In this document: positions 22,710 to 31,616 of the stretch, in pieces
Position numbering within the stretch: position 1 is the first letter of the stretch
Layout: each line of letters opens with the position of its first letter
Assembly: GCA_025965715.1 (NCBI GenBank)
Contig: JAOPWJ010000075.1
Span: 1-40,499 of the forward strand
Direction: 5' to 3'
DNA from: Blastococcus sp.
GTDB taxonomy: Bacteria > Actinomycetota > Actinomycetes > Mycobacteriales > Geodermatophilaceae
DNA length: 40,499 bases
Made by a program: the position numbers and the translations under genes
The notes under the pieces: model-generated
Databases searched by the model: none
Told to the model about the DNA's origin: nothing
What the model saw: the letters and a program-made list of their open reading frames with translations, nothing else

Positions 22710-24243
22710 GACGACGCCAGTTCCCGAGCAGGTTCTCGGCGTTGCGGATGGCCAGCGCCACGATGGTCTCCATCGGATTGACCCCGACCGGACCCGGGAA
22801 CAGGCTCGCGTCGGCGACGAACAGGCCGGTCGCCCCATGAAACTCCCCGAAACTGGACACGACCGCGCGCCGGGGGTCCTCGCCCATCCGCGCCGTGCCC
22901 ATGAGGTGCACGCTGAACAGATCGAGGTCGGACTTCGCCACCGGGCCGGCGAGCAACGCGTCGAGCTCCCGGGGACTGCCGACCTCCGGCGCGCCGCGCA
23001 GCGGCAGCAGCACGCGTCGGGCGCCGGCCGCCAGCAGCGTCTGCGCGGTCAGCGTGATGCCGCGAACCACCCGCCGGGCGCCCTCGTCGTCGAGCTGGTA
23101 GCTGACGACCGGCCCCACCCCGGGGACGCTGCGGACCCGGCCGGTGGTCGTGTCCTCGACCAGGCAGCCGGCCACCACCATCCGGTTGTAGTCGGCCATG
23201 AGCTCGGCCAGCTCCGTCCCGTAGTGCGGGAGACCCAGGGTCACCAGGGCGGGCGGGAGGTTCGCGGCGGCGAGCAGAATGCCCTCGTCGAGGAACTCGC
23301 GCACCTGATAGGCCTGGTGAACTCCGTGCCAGCCACGCACCTCCTCGTCGAAGATGCCGATCACCCGCGCGTTCGGGTGCAGGGTCAGGTTCCGGCCCAG
23401 CCGTCCGGACGGCGACCGGAAACCAGAGCGACGGAGCAGCGTGGGGCTCTGCACAGCCCCGCCGGCCGCAACCACGACCGACGCCCGTACCCGCAGCCGC
23501 GCCCCGGGAGCCCCGTCCCGGGGCCCGAACCGCCCGACGATCCCGGTGGCCCGGCTGCCGATCCGCGTGATGCGCTCGACGCGGCAGTCGGCGTACAGCC
23601 GGGCGCCGCGGCTCAGCGCCCGGGGCACCTCTGTGACGAGCATGGAGCGCTTGGCGCCCGTGGGACAGCCCCACAAGCAGGCGTTGCAGCCGCAGCAGTG
23701 CAGCTGATTGCGGGTGTTGGCGATCAGCTCCCACCCGTTTCGCTCGGCCCCGGCGCGGAAGAGCTCGCTGTCCCGGCCGATCGACGCCGGGTCCTGGGGA
23801 CCGACCGACAGCCGTCGTTCGACGCGCTCGAAGTACGGCTCCATCGCCTGGGGCGTGATCGCGCGCAGTTCCTCGCCGGCCCAGCGCTGCAGTACCCGGT
23901 CGGGGGTGCGGAAGCTCATGCCCCCGTTCACGACGGTCGACCCACCGACGCAGCGCCCCTCCGAGAAGGCGACGGGCGGCCTGCCGAACGCGGTCTGCGC
24001 GCCGCCGTCGCGGTACAGGGTGCGCAACGCGTGCGGAACGTCCACGGAGAACGATGCGGTCGGGTGGTAGCCCCCCTCCTCGACCACGACGACGTCGAGG
24101 CCGCCGTCCGCCAGCTCTGCGGCTGTGCTCGCCCCACCCGCCCCACTCCCGACGACCACGACGTCGCAGTCGACGCTGAGGTCGCCGGGCACGTCGTCGG
24201 CGACGACCAGTCCGCTCGGAACGGTGGCTGACACTGTGGACAT
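22699..24243 (-). CDS. GMC-family FAD oxidoreductase with ferredoxin-like Cys motif
   Basis: A 514-residue glucose-methanol-choline flavoprotein, predicted to oxidise an alcohol, sterol or sugar. The FAD fingerprint V-V-V-G-S-G-A-G-G-A-S is at 28-39, G-R-C-V-G-G-S-T-V-V-N-G-G follows at about 97, and the C-terminal H-L-M-G-T-A-R-M-G and G-V-N-P-M-E-T-I segments carry the family's active site. At 183-194 there is C-x2-C-x2-C-x3-C-P (Cys183, 186, 189, 193), the spacing of a [4Fe-4S] ferredoxin site, with an extra Cys184. No signal peptide is seen. ATG 24243 shares one base with the stop of the preceding gene (TGATG). The partner resembling gluconate dehydrogenase subunit 3 suggests a dehydrogenase rather than an oxidase. 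Confidence 0.88.
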   Translation of the reverse strand: MSTVSATVPSGLVVADDVPGDLSVDCDVVVVGSGAGGASTAAELADGGLDVVVVEEGGYHPTASFSVDVPHALRTLYRDGGAQTAFGRPPVAFSEGRCVGGSTVVNGGMSFRTPDRVLQRWAGEELRAITPQAMEPYFERVERRLSVGPQDPASIGRDSELFRAGAERNGWELIANTRNQLHCCGCNACLWGCPTGAKRSMLVTEVPRALSRGARLYADCRVERITRIGSRATGIVGRFGPRDGAPGARLRVRASVVVAAGGAVQSPTLLRRSGFRSPSGRLGRNLTLHPNARVIGIFDEEVRGWHGVHQAYQVREFLDEGILLAAANLPPALVTLGLPHYGTELAELMADYNRMVVAGCLVEDTTTGRVRSVPGVGPVVSYQLDDEGARRVVRGITLTAQTLLAAGARRVLLPLRGAPEVGSPRELDALLAGPVAKSDLDLFSVHLMGTARMGEDPRRAVVSSFGEFHGATGLFVADASLFPGPVGVNPMETIVALAIRNAENLLGNWRRHAR

Positions 24244-24746
24244 CAGACCCCGGATCCCGGATCGAGCAGGAACGCGGCGCGCTCGCCGAGACGGATCTGC
24301 TGGCCGTAGCGCTCGATGCGGCGCGCCGCCGTCGCCCGGACATACGCCGCCGGGGAGTACCCGAGCGCCTCCTCGATCCGCGGCAGGCCGTAGTAGTGCA
24401 GCGTGAGCACGCCCTTCATCAGGGTGAGCAACGATCGGGTTCCCCGGGAACCGGCCGCCCGACGCCGGTAGTAGATCTCTGCCTGCCGGCGATCCAGGTC
24501 GACGAAACGCCGTCCGCGTCCCTCCCGGGTCAGCCGGGCGGCCTGGTCGAACACGGCGAACGACGTGAGCAGGAGGGCCCTCGTGCCCTTTCCCGTTGCG
24601 CCGAGGAACTGCTCGACGTTGCCGAGCAGGGCGGGCCAGACCGTGTCGAGCGACGGCTCCGGAGGGCACACGACATCCGCGAACGCGCGCAGCGTCCTCC
24701 GCTGTCGCCGGGAGAGTGCGTGGTCGGGCAGCCGCACACACGTCAA
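24243..24746 (-). CDS. Gluconate 2-dehydrogenase subunit 3-like protein
   Basis: A protein of up to 167 residues, helical, beginning L-S-R-R-Q-R-R-T-L-R-A-F-A-D-V-V-C-P-P and containing V-E-Q-F-L-G, F-V-D-L-D-R-R-Q-A-E-I-Y-Y and L-T-L-H-Y-Y-G-L-P. This layout (an early R-x-L-x-A-x-A-D-x-x-x-P, then L-x-x-L-D, then a Tyr-rich helix) fits the small subunit that accompanies GMC-type gluconate or sugar dehydrogenases. Unlike many such subunits it lacks a Tat signal, so it may be cytoplasmic. The start is uncertain between TTG 24746 and GTG 24737. Its stop shares one base with the GMC start, giving tight coupling. A cytochrome c subunit is not present nearby. Confidence 0.72.
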   Translation of the reverse strand: MTCVRLPDHALSRRQRRTLRAFADVVCPPEPSLDTVWPALLGNVEQFLGATGKGTRALLLTSFAVFDQAARLTREGRGRRFVDLDRRQAEIYYRRRAAGSRGTRSLLTLMKGVLTLHYYGLPRIEEALGYSPAAYVRATAARRIERYGQQIRLGERAAFLLDPGSGV

Positions 24747-24819
24747 CGTCCCGCCGGAACGACCCGCCCGTCAATCGGGTCGCGCGCGGTGGACAGCGGT
24801 CTCCGGGCCCGTCGGCGCC

Positions 24820-26934
24820 TTACGCCGACAGCGCGTCCGTCAACAGCGCCGCGAGCGCCTCCAACTGCACGTCGCCAGAGGACGAGGCCTCTTCCTCCGA
24901 GCCGTCGAGCGCCCGAGCGGCCAACCCCGCCTTGCTGTCGATCAGCTCGGCGATCCTGGCGTCGATCGTCTGGGCAGCGATGATGCGCCAGGCGGTGACG
25001 GGTTCGGTCTGACCGATGCGATGGCTGCGGTCGATGGCCTGGGTCTGTTCGGCGTCGGTCCACGACAACTCGGCCAGGACGACGTTGGAGGCGACCTGCA
25101 GGTTCAGCCCCACGCCCGCGGCGGTCAAGGAGCAGACCGCGATGGCGACGTCCGGATCCTTCACGAAGGCGTCGATGTTCTTCTGCCGCGCCGCCGACGT
25201 CTGGTCCCCGCGGATGGAGGAGAAACGGATGCCCTGCTTGGCGAAGGTCTCCTCCGCAGCGTCCATCACATCGACGTGCTTGGCGAAGAAGACGACCTTG
25301 CCGGCGCTCCGGGCGAGCTGGGCGGCATAGTCCGCGGCCAGCGGAGCCTTCGCCTGGCCGATGCGGCGCACCATGCTGAACACGTTCTCGCCGGTCGACG
25401 TGGCCGCGTCCTTCAGCTCCGCCCGGGCGACCCTGCGGACCAGTGCCTGGTCGATGCCCACGACGACCTCGGACGAACGGTTCGCGAGCGCGGTCTCGTA
25501 CCGGGCCACCATCCGGCGCGCGAGCTCCTGCTCGGCCGCCCGGATCGACCGGCCGGCGGCCCCGTCGAGCTCCACCGGCAGATCGGCGATGCGGCGGGCG
25601 GGGATGTCGGCAGCCACGTCGATCTTGCGGCGCCGCACGATGCCCATGTCGATGACGCACGCTCGGGCGGCCGGGTAGAACCCGGGGTCGGCCGGCGTCA
25701 GGCCGGTCTCCTCCAGCGCCTCCATGAGCTCGCCCAGGGGCTTGGTCTCATCGATCCAGCCCAGGAACTGCCAGATGGCACGGAAGTCGTCGATGTCGTT
25801 GATCAGTGGGGTGCCGGTCAGGGCCATCAGCAGCGGGCGAGGCGTCCGGGACCGGATGCGCTCGGAGAGCTCCAGCACGTGCTGGGACCGCTGTGAGTTC
25901 TTGTGCTTGATGAAGTGCGCCTCGTCGACGACCCTGCCGCGGAAGCCGAAGTCGCCGATCCACCCCACATGGCGGTCCAGCACCTCGTAGTTGACGACGA
26001 CGATGTCGGCGAAGCCGTCGATCGTCTCGCCGTTGCCGTGGATCACGGTGGCCGGGCGGTGCGGCGTCCAGCGCCCGGCCTCGCGAGCCCAGTTGGTCTT
26101 GACGACGTTCGGAACGACCACCAGCAGCGGATACGCCGTCGCCGCCTCGGCGGCGAGCAGTGCCTGGGCCGTCTTGCCGAGGCCCGGCTCGTCGGCCAAC
26201 AGGAAGGTCCGGTGGCCGGAAGCGGCCGCGGCCACCACCTGCGCCTGGTGCGGCATCAGCTCCAGCCCACCGGGCGCGTGCAGGGAGGATGGTGCGGGAA
26301 GGGCCATGCACGCCGAGGCCCCGCCACCGGCGCGCTCGAAAGAGTTGAAGAGCGGATTGAGCAGCTCCCATCCGGCCAGCCGGCGCGGGCGGGCGGTGCT
26401 CTGCCGGGGGGCCGAGAAATCGGGCGCGAGAAAGGGGTTGGCCAGCTGTCGGGAGACGACCGACTGGGGCACGACCCGACGCTCGGTCGCGGCGGAGAAC
26501 GGCGTGGGTTCCGTCGGGGGAACCTCGTCGGCGACCGGCTCGATACCGACGGCGCGGAGCATGTCGTGCTTGAGCGACCTGGCGGCGTCGGAGACGACCG
26601 CATCCCCCGTCAGGAGCGCGAGCAGCGCGGAGTCCCGCACTGCGGTCTTGGCGAGGATCGTTCCGATCCCGTCGAGGCGCTTGAGCTGCTCGGCCCGGTG
26701 AGCGGGACTGCTCGTCACGTCGCCGCGGACCCGGGCATGTTCCTCGCGCACCATGAGTGCGACCACCTGGAACTTCGTGCGCACCGCCGGCGTCACCGAG
26801 CCGCGCTGGGCTGCCGCCTCCACCTCGCGCACGACGCGGGCGAGCACCGAGATGACGTCGCGGTCGCGGGCGCGAGGCTGGTTTCGCGGGGCCGGACGGC
26901 GAGTGCCCGTCTGACCCTGGCCTCGTCGAGCCAC
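24820..26934 (-). CDS. SNF2-family (SMARCAL1/HepA-like) DEAD/DEAH helicase
   Basis: A 704-residue Swi2/Snf2 ATPase that would translocate on DNA. Helicase motifs in order: Q-like E-L-M-P-H-Q-A-Q, Walker A L-A-D-E-P-G-L-G-K-T-A-Q, V-V-V-N-Y-E-V-L, Walker B V-V-D-E-A-H-F-I-K, L-T-G-T-P-L-I-N, V-V-F-F-A-K-H, S-L-T-A-A-G-V-G-L-N and Q-A-I-D-R-S-H-R-I-G-Q. The N-terminal 200 residues are an unassigned, partly helical region with a Pro/Arg-rich start. The GTG at 26934 is preceded by AAGGAGG at five bases, which decides against the longer open frame. No nuclease domain or restriction-type partner is adjacent, so a repair or replication-fork role is more likely than phage defence, by inference. Confidence 0.9.
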   Translation of the reverse strand: MARRGQGQTGTRRPAPRNQPRARDRDVISVLARVVREVEAAAQRGSVTPAVRTKFQVVALMVREEHARVRGDVTSSPAHRAEQLKRLDGIGTILAKTAVRDSALLALLTGDAVVSDAARSLKHDMLRAVGIEPVADEVPPTEPTPFSAATERRVVPQSVVSRQLANPFLAPDFSAPRQSTARPRRLAGWELLNPLFNSFERAGGGASACMALPAPSSLHAPGGLELMPHQAQVVAAAASGHRTFLLADEPGLGKTAQALLAAEAATAYPLLVVVPNVVKTNWAREAGRWTPHRPATVIHGNGETIDGFADIVVVNYEVLDRHVGWIGDFGFRGRVVDEAHFIKHKNSQRSQHVLELSERIRSRTPRPLLMALTGTPLINDIDDFRAIWQFLGWIDETKPLGELMEALEETGLTPADPGFYPAARACVIDMGIVRRRKIDVAADIPARRIADLPVELDGAAGRSIRAAEQELARRMVARYETALANRSSEVVVGIDQALVRRVARAELKDAATSTGENVFSMVRRIGQAKAPLAADYAAQLARSAGKVVFFAKHVDVMDAAEETFAKQGIRFSSIRGDQTSAARQKNIDAFVKDPDVAIAVCSLTAAGVGLNLQVASNVVLAELSWTDAEQTQAIDRSHRIGQTEPVTAWRIIAAQTIDARIAELIDSKAGLAARALDGSEEEASSSGDVQLEALAALLTDALSA

Positions 26935-27758
26935 GAACTCCTCCTTCGGAACGTCCGGCACGGTTGCACCGGCGCGATGCCGCACCCATCCCTCGGTTGG
27001 GACGATCGATGTCGCGAGGGGGGCCTGGCGGCCGCCCCGACGCGACGTGACCCCACGGATCTGCAAGAGATCGATGCCCCGGTGGCGGAGAGCCCGCCCA
27101 CGGTGGGGACCTACGGCCACCAGTCGATGGCCTGGCATCTACCGGCCCCGGGAGCGTAGTCGCCCGACCGGCGACCTCTTCCGGGGTCGATGCTGAACCC
27201 ATGCTAGCGCCCGTCGACGCCTTCGGGGCAGCGGCGCGACCTGGGGGTCGACACACGCGTGAGCAGGAGGACCGATGGGGCCGATGAGAGCCATGAGGCC
27301 GATGTCGATGTGGATGGTCGTACGACCAACGTCTGGTAGCGCCTGCGACCGACGTTCGCCCAGAGTCGCGGCACTGCGCGCGCTCGCGCCGGCAAGGTGG
27401 CACACGGAGGCACCGATGAGGGTCCACGCTCGCGGCACTGCCCGTCGCGATGCCGGCGACCCGCCTCGCCTCGCCCCGCCCGCCACGGCGGCGGCGCCGG
27501 GGGCGGTAGCGGTAGCGCGGTCGAGGCGGCTGCGCCACCATCACGAGCCTCTCCGCCGCATGGCCACCGGCAATCGCGCGGGCCACCGGCTCGATTCCTC
27601 CACGGTCACCGCCTTCGCGGAGACGTCGAACGCAGCGGCACGACCCTCGACCCGCGCACCGAGCCCCTGACATGTTCCCCCCTGCCGGCGCCGGTCGGCT
27701 GAGGGCCGACCTCGAGGGCGATCACCCCCGATTCGACCTTGCGCATCGGAGCACCGGC
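26935..27758. other. Long interval without a supported gene
   Basis: These 824 bases separate the divergent helicase and histidine kinase genes. The only start with a good Shine-Dalgarno is ATG 27275 (AGGAGG just upstream), opening a 131-codon frame with a Met-rich beginning (M-G-P-M-R-A-M-R-P-M-S-M-W-M). The rest of that frame is Arg/Ala/Pro-rich with mixed third positions and no motif, so I do not call it a gene. The lower G/C at third positions than in neighbours suggests non-coding or relic DNA. No RNA structure was recognised. Confidence 0.4.
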
Positions 27759-29234
27759 ATGGAACAACCACCGCAACGGGAAACCGACGGGGAGCGGAGA
27801 ACAGTGGACGAGGCAGGAGGGACCGCCGGGCCCGTGCCCGTCCTCGGGCCTCTCCCACCGCGAGCCCTCGAGTCGTCGCCGTGGACGAGCCTCGTCGAGG
27901 GTGCGGCGGACAGGGAGTCCCGTCGGCGGACACCGACGGTGGGGCGGGTCGTCGGCCGCTTCGTCGCCGCCAACCTGGTGGGCGTCGTCCTGCTCCTCGC
28001 CGGCAGCGTGTGGGCCAGCCGTCAGGCGGCGCAGGACGAGGCGCTCTCCGAGGCCCGGCACACCGCGGACCTGATCGCCACCCTCCTCGTCGAACCGCAC
28101 ATCGGGGACGATCTCCCGGCCGGCGACGCACAGGCGGTCGCCCGGCTGGACGACGTCCTCCGGGGTCGGCTGGCTTCGGCGGAGGTCATGCGGGTCAAGA
28201 TCTGGGCCCCGGACGGGCGGATCGTCTACTCCGACGAGCCTCGACTCGTGGGGGCGCAGTACCCGTTGAGCAAGGAGGACCAGGAGGCACTGGAGGACGG
28301 CGTCACCCGCGCGGAGCTGAGCGACCTCAGCCGGCCCGAGAACCGGTACGAGCGCTCGGAAGGGCAGGTCCTGGAGGTGTACCGGGTGATCCGTACGCCC
28401 TCCGGCGCACCCCTGCTGTTCGAGACGTACTCCTCCTACGACGAGGCGACGTCCCGCGAGCGAGACATCTGGTTGCGATTCGCGCCCATCTCGGCCGGCG
28501 CGCTGCTCATCCTGCTGCTGCTGCAGATACCGCTGGCACGGCGGATGGTCGTCCAGCTCCGCGCCGGCCAGCGGGAGCGGGAGCAGCTGCAGGCCCGGGT
28601 CGTGGACACGTCCACCGAGGAGCGCCGGCGCATCGCCGGGAGCCTGCACGACGGAATCGTCCAGGACGTCTCCGCATCCGCTCTGCTGGTCGCGGGGGCC
28701 GCCGACCGCCTGCGCAGCGGGTCGACCGGGCGATCCGCCGATGTGGCCGACGTCCTGGGGCAGGCCGCCACCGCCCTGCGGGAGTCCGTCGGCTCCCTCC
28801 GGTCGCTGCTGGTCGAGATCTATCCGCCCAATCTGAGGCAGGCAGGACTGGCCCCGGCCCTGGCCGACCTCGCCGCCCGGCTGCGCCCCCGCGGCGTCGA
28901 CGTCCGCATCCACGTCCCCGAGTCCCTGGACCTGCCTCCGCAGACGGCGACCCTGATGTTCCGGGTCGCCCAGGAGGCCCTGCTCAACGTCGCCAAGCAC
29001 GCCGACTCGTCGACCGTGGAGGTCACCGTCACCGAGACCGAGAGCCGCCACCAGTTGCAGATCAGCGACGACGGGATCGGCTTCGATCTGGCCGACGTCC
29101 GCCAGCGACCGCGCCAGGGACATCTCGGTCTGAGCCTGCTCACCGATCTCGCCGCGGCCGGGGGTGCGGATCTGGCCTTCCGCACGGCTGCCGGCGACGG
29201 CACCTGCCTGCGTCTGGAGGTGCCCCGCCCATGA
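27759..29234 (+). CDS. NarL-type sensor histidine kinase
   Basis: A 491-residue membrane sensor kinase. A first helix (F-V-A-A-N-L-V-G-V-V-L-L-L-A-G-S) and a second (A-P-I-S-A-G-A-L-L-I-L-L-L-L) bracket an extracytoplasmic sensor domain of about 150 residues. The HisKA_3 dimerisation domain follows with the phosphoacceptor in S-L-H-D-G-I-V-Q-D, and a HATPase_c domain with E-A-L-L-N-V-A-K-H-A (N box), D-D-G-I-G-F-D and G-H-L-G-L-S-L-L. All catalytic boxes look intact. ATG 27759 has GGAG seven bases upstream; GTG 27804, preceded by GGAGCGGAG, is a possible alternative. Its stop overlaps the response regulator start (ATGA). The signal sensed is unknown. Confidence 0.92.
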   Translation: MEQPPQRETDGERRTVDEAGGTAGPVPVLGPLPPRALESSPWTSLVEGAADRESRRRTPTVGRVVGRFVAANLVGVVLLLAGSVWASRQAAQDEALSEARHTADLIATLLVEPHIGDDLPAGDAQAVARLDDVLRGRLASAEVMRVKIWAPDGRIVYSDEPRLVGAQYPLSKEDQEALEDGVTRAELSDLSRPENRYERSEGQVLEVYRVIRTPSGAPLLFETYSSYDEATSRERDIWLRFAPISAGALLILLLLQIPLARRMVVQLRAGQREREQLQARVVDTSTEERRRIAGSLHDGIVQDVSASALLVAGAADRLRSGSTGRSADVADVLGQAATALRESVGSLRSLLVEIYPPNLRQAGLAPALADLAARLRPRGVDVRIHVPESLDLPPQTATLMFRVAQEALLNVAKHADSSTVEVTVTETESRHQLQISDDGIGFDLADVRQRPRQGHLGLSLLTDLAAAGGADLAFRTAAGDGTCLRLEVPRP

Positions 29235-29884
29235 CCGGTGTCGCGGTCATCGACGTCCTTGTGGTGGACGACCACGCGCTGATGCGGGCAGGACTGCAGG
29301 GGCTGATCGACGGCGCCGAGGACATGCGGGTCGTCGGCATGGCCGGTGACGGCGCCGAGGCGCTCGACCTCATCCCCCGTTCCTCGCCGCACGTCGTCCT
29401 CATGGACCTCTCCATGCCCGGCATGGACGGCGTGACGGCCACCGGTCGCATCAGCGAAGAGCATCCCGACACCGCGGTGCTCGTGCTGACGTCGTTCTCC
29501 GACCAGGCGCGGGTGCTGCAGGCCCTCGACGCCGGTGCGGTCGGCTACGTGCTCAAGGACACCGATCCGGCGGACCTCCTCGATGCCATCCGCGCGGTGG
29601 CCCGCGGGCAGTCCCCGCTCGACCCCCGGGTAGCGCGGACGGTTCTGCACGGGCGGCGAGTGGCGGCGCCCGCACCGGCGGTCGAGCTGACCGAGCGCGA
29701 GCACGAGGTCCTCGCGCTGGTCGGCCGCGGTCTGGCGAACAAGCAGATCGCTCGCGCGCTGGGCATCCGCGAGGCGACGGTGAAGGCGCATCTCACCAGC
29801 GTGTTCCAGCGGATCGGCGTCCGTGACCGCACGTCCGCCGCCCTGTGGGCGCAGAAGAACCTCCCCCGCCCCCGGGTTCGGTAG
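29231..29884 (+). CDS. NarL/FixJ-family response regulator
   Basis: A 217-residue two-component regulator. The receiver domain starts V-L-V-V-D-D-H-A-L-M-R-A-G and has the phosphoacceptor Asp in V-V-L-M-D-L-S-M-P-G-M-D-G, the Thr/Ser switch in L-V-L-T-S-F-S and Lys in Y-V-L-K-D-T. A LuxR-type helix-turn-helix follows: L-T-E-R-E-H-E-V-L-A-L-V-G-R-G-L-A-N-K-Q-I-A and R-E-A-T-V-K-A-H-L-T-S-V-F-Q-R-I-G-V-R-D-R. It is coupled to the kinase gene by a four-base overlap. Its targets are unknown; the exporter gene 30 bases downstream is one candidate. Confidence 0.95.
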   Translation: MTGVAVIDVLVVDDHALMRAGLQGLIDGAEDMRVVGMAGDGAEALDLIPRSSPHVVLMDLSMPGMDGVTATGRISEEHPDTAVLVLTSFSDQARVLQALDAGAVGYVLKDTDPADLLDAIRAVARGQSPLDPRVARTVLHGRRVAAPAPAVELTEREHEVLALVGRGLANKQIARALGIREATVKAHLTSVFQRIGVRDRTSAALWAQKNLPRPRVR

Positions 29885-29901
29885 AGCGACTCCCGGACTC
29901 C

Positions 29902-29915
29902 TAACCTGGCAGCAG
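29902..29915 (+). promoter_or_regulatory. Possible leaderless promoter for the exporter
   Basis: TAACCT at 29902-29907 sits seven bases before the GTG at 29915, the distance expected if transcription starts at the start codon itself. No Shine-Dalgarno precedes the GTG. A matching -35 element is not obvious, so this is a weak prediction. Confidence 0.35.
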
Positions 29916-31375
29916 TGAGCACGGACCAGGACGCGGTGTCGGCGGGTGTCGGTTTCCGCTCCGAGCGAGGCCCGGTCCTCATCGGCATCATGCTGTCCAC
30001 TGCCCTGGTGGCCATCGACGCGACGGTCATCGCCACCGCCGTCCCGTCGATCGTGGGCAGCCTCGGCGGCTTCGCCGAGTTTCCGTGGCTGTTCTCCGTC
30101 TACCTGCTCGCGCAGGCGGTCACCGTGCCCGTCTACGGCAAGTTGGCCGACGTCTTCGGGCGCAAGCCGATGATGCTGTTCGGGATCGGCCTGTTCCTCA
30201 TCGGCTCCGTCCTCTGCGGCGCCGCGTGGAGCATGGGCTCGCTGATCGCCTTCCGCGCGGTGCAGGGCCTGGGCGCCGGCGCGGTCCAGCCGATGTCGAT
30301 GACGATCGTCGGCGACCTGTACTCCCTGAAGGAGCGGGCGAAGGTGCAGGGCTACATCGCCAGCGTCTGGGGCGTCTCGTCGGTCGTGGGCCCGACGCTC
30401 GGCGGGGTCTTCTTGGAGTACGTCAGCTGGCGATGGATCTTCTTCGTCAACATTCCGCTCTGCCTGATCGCCGCGGCGACGATCGGCCTGCGGTTCCACG
30501 AGCGAGTCGAGCGGCGACGCCCGCGGATCGACTACGCCGGGGCCGGGGTGCTCACCATCGCCCTGACGCTGCTGACCCTCGGCGTGCTCGAGGGCGGCCA
30601 GGCCTGGGCGTGGGCATCGCCGCAGAGCATCGCCGTCCTCGCCGGCGGGGCCGTGCTGCTCGGGGTGTTCGTGCTGGTGGAGCGCAAGGCGGCCGATCCC
30701 GTCGTGCCGCTGCGGCTGCTGCGCAATCGCCTGCTCGTGGCGACGAACCTCGTATCGGCCTGCGTGGGCGCCGTCCTGCTGGGGCTGACCTCCTACGTGC
30801 CGACGTTCGTCCAGGACGTCCTGGGCACCGGCCCCCTGGTCGCCGGGTTCGCGCTGGCCGCCCTCACCCTGGGCTGGCCGATCTCGGCATCCCAGGCCGG
30901 TCGCATGTACCTGCGGGTCGGCATCCGGTCCACCGCCCTGCTCGGCGCGTCCGTCGTGGTCGTCGGCTCGTCGCTGCTGCTGCTCCTCGGCGGGTCCTCG
31001 AGCGTGCTGCAGGTGGGTGCCACGTCGTTCGTGATCGGCCTCGGGATGGGGTTCACCGCGGCGCCGACGCTCATCGCCGCGCAGTCGGCTGTCCAGTGGC
31101 AGGAGCGGGGCGTGGTCACCGGCACCAACATGTTCTTCCGCAGCGCCGGCAGCGCGGTCGGGGTGGCCGCCTTCGGCGCGATCGTCAACGCGACGCTCGG
31201 GGGGTCCGGGACCGACGGCGACCGGGTCGGGCCGGTGGCGCTCACCGCCGCGGTGCACAACGTCTTCCTGGGGACCGCGGTCCTGGCCGTGGCGATGCTG
31301 GCCGCGGTGCTGCTCATGCCACGCAACGCCGCCCGGGCCCCGACGCGGGAGTTCAGCGAGGGAGCGGCCCTCTGA
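29915..31375 (+). CDS. MFS DHA2-family (EmrB/QacA-type) drug exporter
   Basis: A 486-residue proton-driven exporter with about 14 helices. DHA2 marks are visible: M-L-S-T-A-L-V-A-I-D-A-T-V-I in helix 1 with its membrane Asp, the loop 2-3 motif G-K-L-A-D-V-F-G-R-K-P, R-A-V-Q-G-L-G-A-G-A in helix 4 and V-V-G-P-T-L-G-G-V-F in helix 5 (antiporter motif C). The end has F-F-R-S-A-G-S-A-V-G-V-A-A-F-G. Substrates of such pumps (cationic drugs, antibiotics, metabolites) cannot be told from sequence. GTG 29915 is 30 bases after the response regulator, either co-transcribed or from its own leaderless promoter. Its 3' end overlaps the convergent small gene by 23 bases. Confidence 0.92.
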   Translation: MSTDQDAVSAGVGFRSERGPVLIGIMLSTALVAIDATVIATAVPSIVGSLGGFAEFPWLFSVYLLAQAVTVPVYGKLADVFGRKPMMLFGIGLFLIGSVLCGAAWSMGSLIAFRAVQGLGAGAVQPMSMTIVGDLYSLKERAKVQGYIASVWGVSSVVGPTLGGVFLEYVSWRWIFFVNIPLCLIAAATIGLRFHERVERRRPRIDYAGAGVLTIALTLLTLGVLEGGQAWAWASPQSIAVLAGGAVLLGVFVLVERKAADPVVPLRLLRNRLLVATNLVSACVGAVLLGLTSYVPTFVQDVLGTGPLVAGFALAALTLGWPISASQAGRMYLRVGIRSTALLGASVVVVGSSLLLLLGGSSSVLQVGATSFVIGLGMGFTAAPTLIAAQSAVQWQERGVVTGTNMFFRSAGSAVGVAAFGAIVNATLGGSGTDGDRVGPVALTAAVHNVFLGTAVLAVAMLAAVLLMPRNAARAPTREFSEGAAL

Positions 31376-31616
31376 GCTGCGAGTCGGTCGCTTCGCCGGC
31401 CTCGTCCGGGCGCCTGCTCGACCGCCCGTCGAGGAACGCCTGCCACTCGGCGCGGCCACTCGCCGCGCGTCCCGACATCAGCAGCAGGAACACGACGGCG
31501 GCCAGGAGCACCAGGAGGACCAGGCCGGTGACGATGACCTCCCAGCCGAACAGCGGGGGAACGGTCAGGTTGCCGGGGTCCGGCGCGGCCATGCCGGGAG
31601 TCAGGGCGGGCGTCAT
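31353..31616 (-). CDS. Small single-pass membrane protein, unknown function
   Basis: An 87-residue frame with a short Pro-rich N-terminus, one strong membrane helix (W-E-V-I-V-T-G-L-V-L-L-V-L-L-A-A-V-V) and a charged tail containing R-A-E-W-Q-A-F-L-D-G-R-S-S-R-R. The helix flanked by a soluble basic tail makes it more gene-like than the surrounding shadows, and I think similar small proteins occur in related actinobacteria. No good Shine-Dalgarno precedes ATG 31616 or the alternative ATG 31592. It is convergent with the exporter and overlaps its last 23 bases. Confidence 0.55.
   Translation of the reverse strand: MTPALTPGMAAPDPGNLTVPPLFGWEVIVTGLVLLVLLAAVVFLLLMSGRAASGRAEWQAFLDGRSSRRPDEAGEATDSQLRGPLPR

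Noticed and set aside
24820-26934. SNF2 helicase as part of a phage-defence system
   Set aside because: SNF2 proteins occur in defence loci such as DISARM, but no methylase, nuclease, DUF1998 or other partner lies beside it; neighbours are a metabolic operon and an empty interval.
27275-27670. 131-codon frame with good Shine-Dalgarno
   Set aside because: Apart from the ribosome-binding site and Met-rich start the sequence is Arg/Ala/Pro-rich with mixed third positions and no recognisable domain; kept only as an open question.
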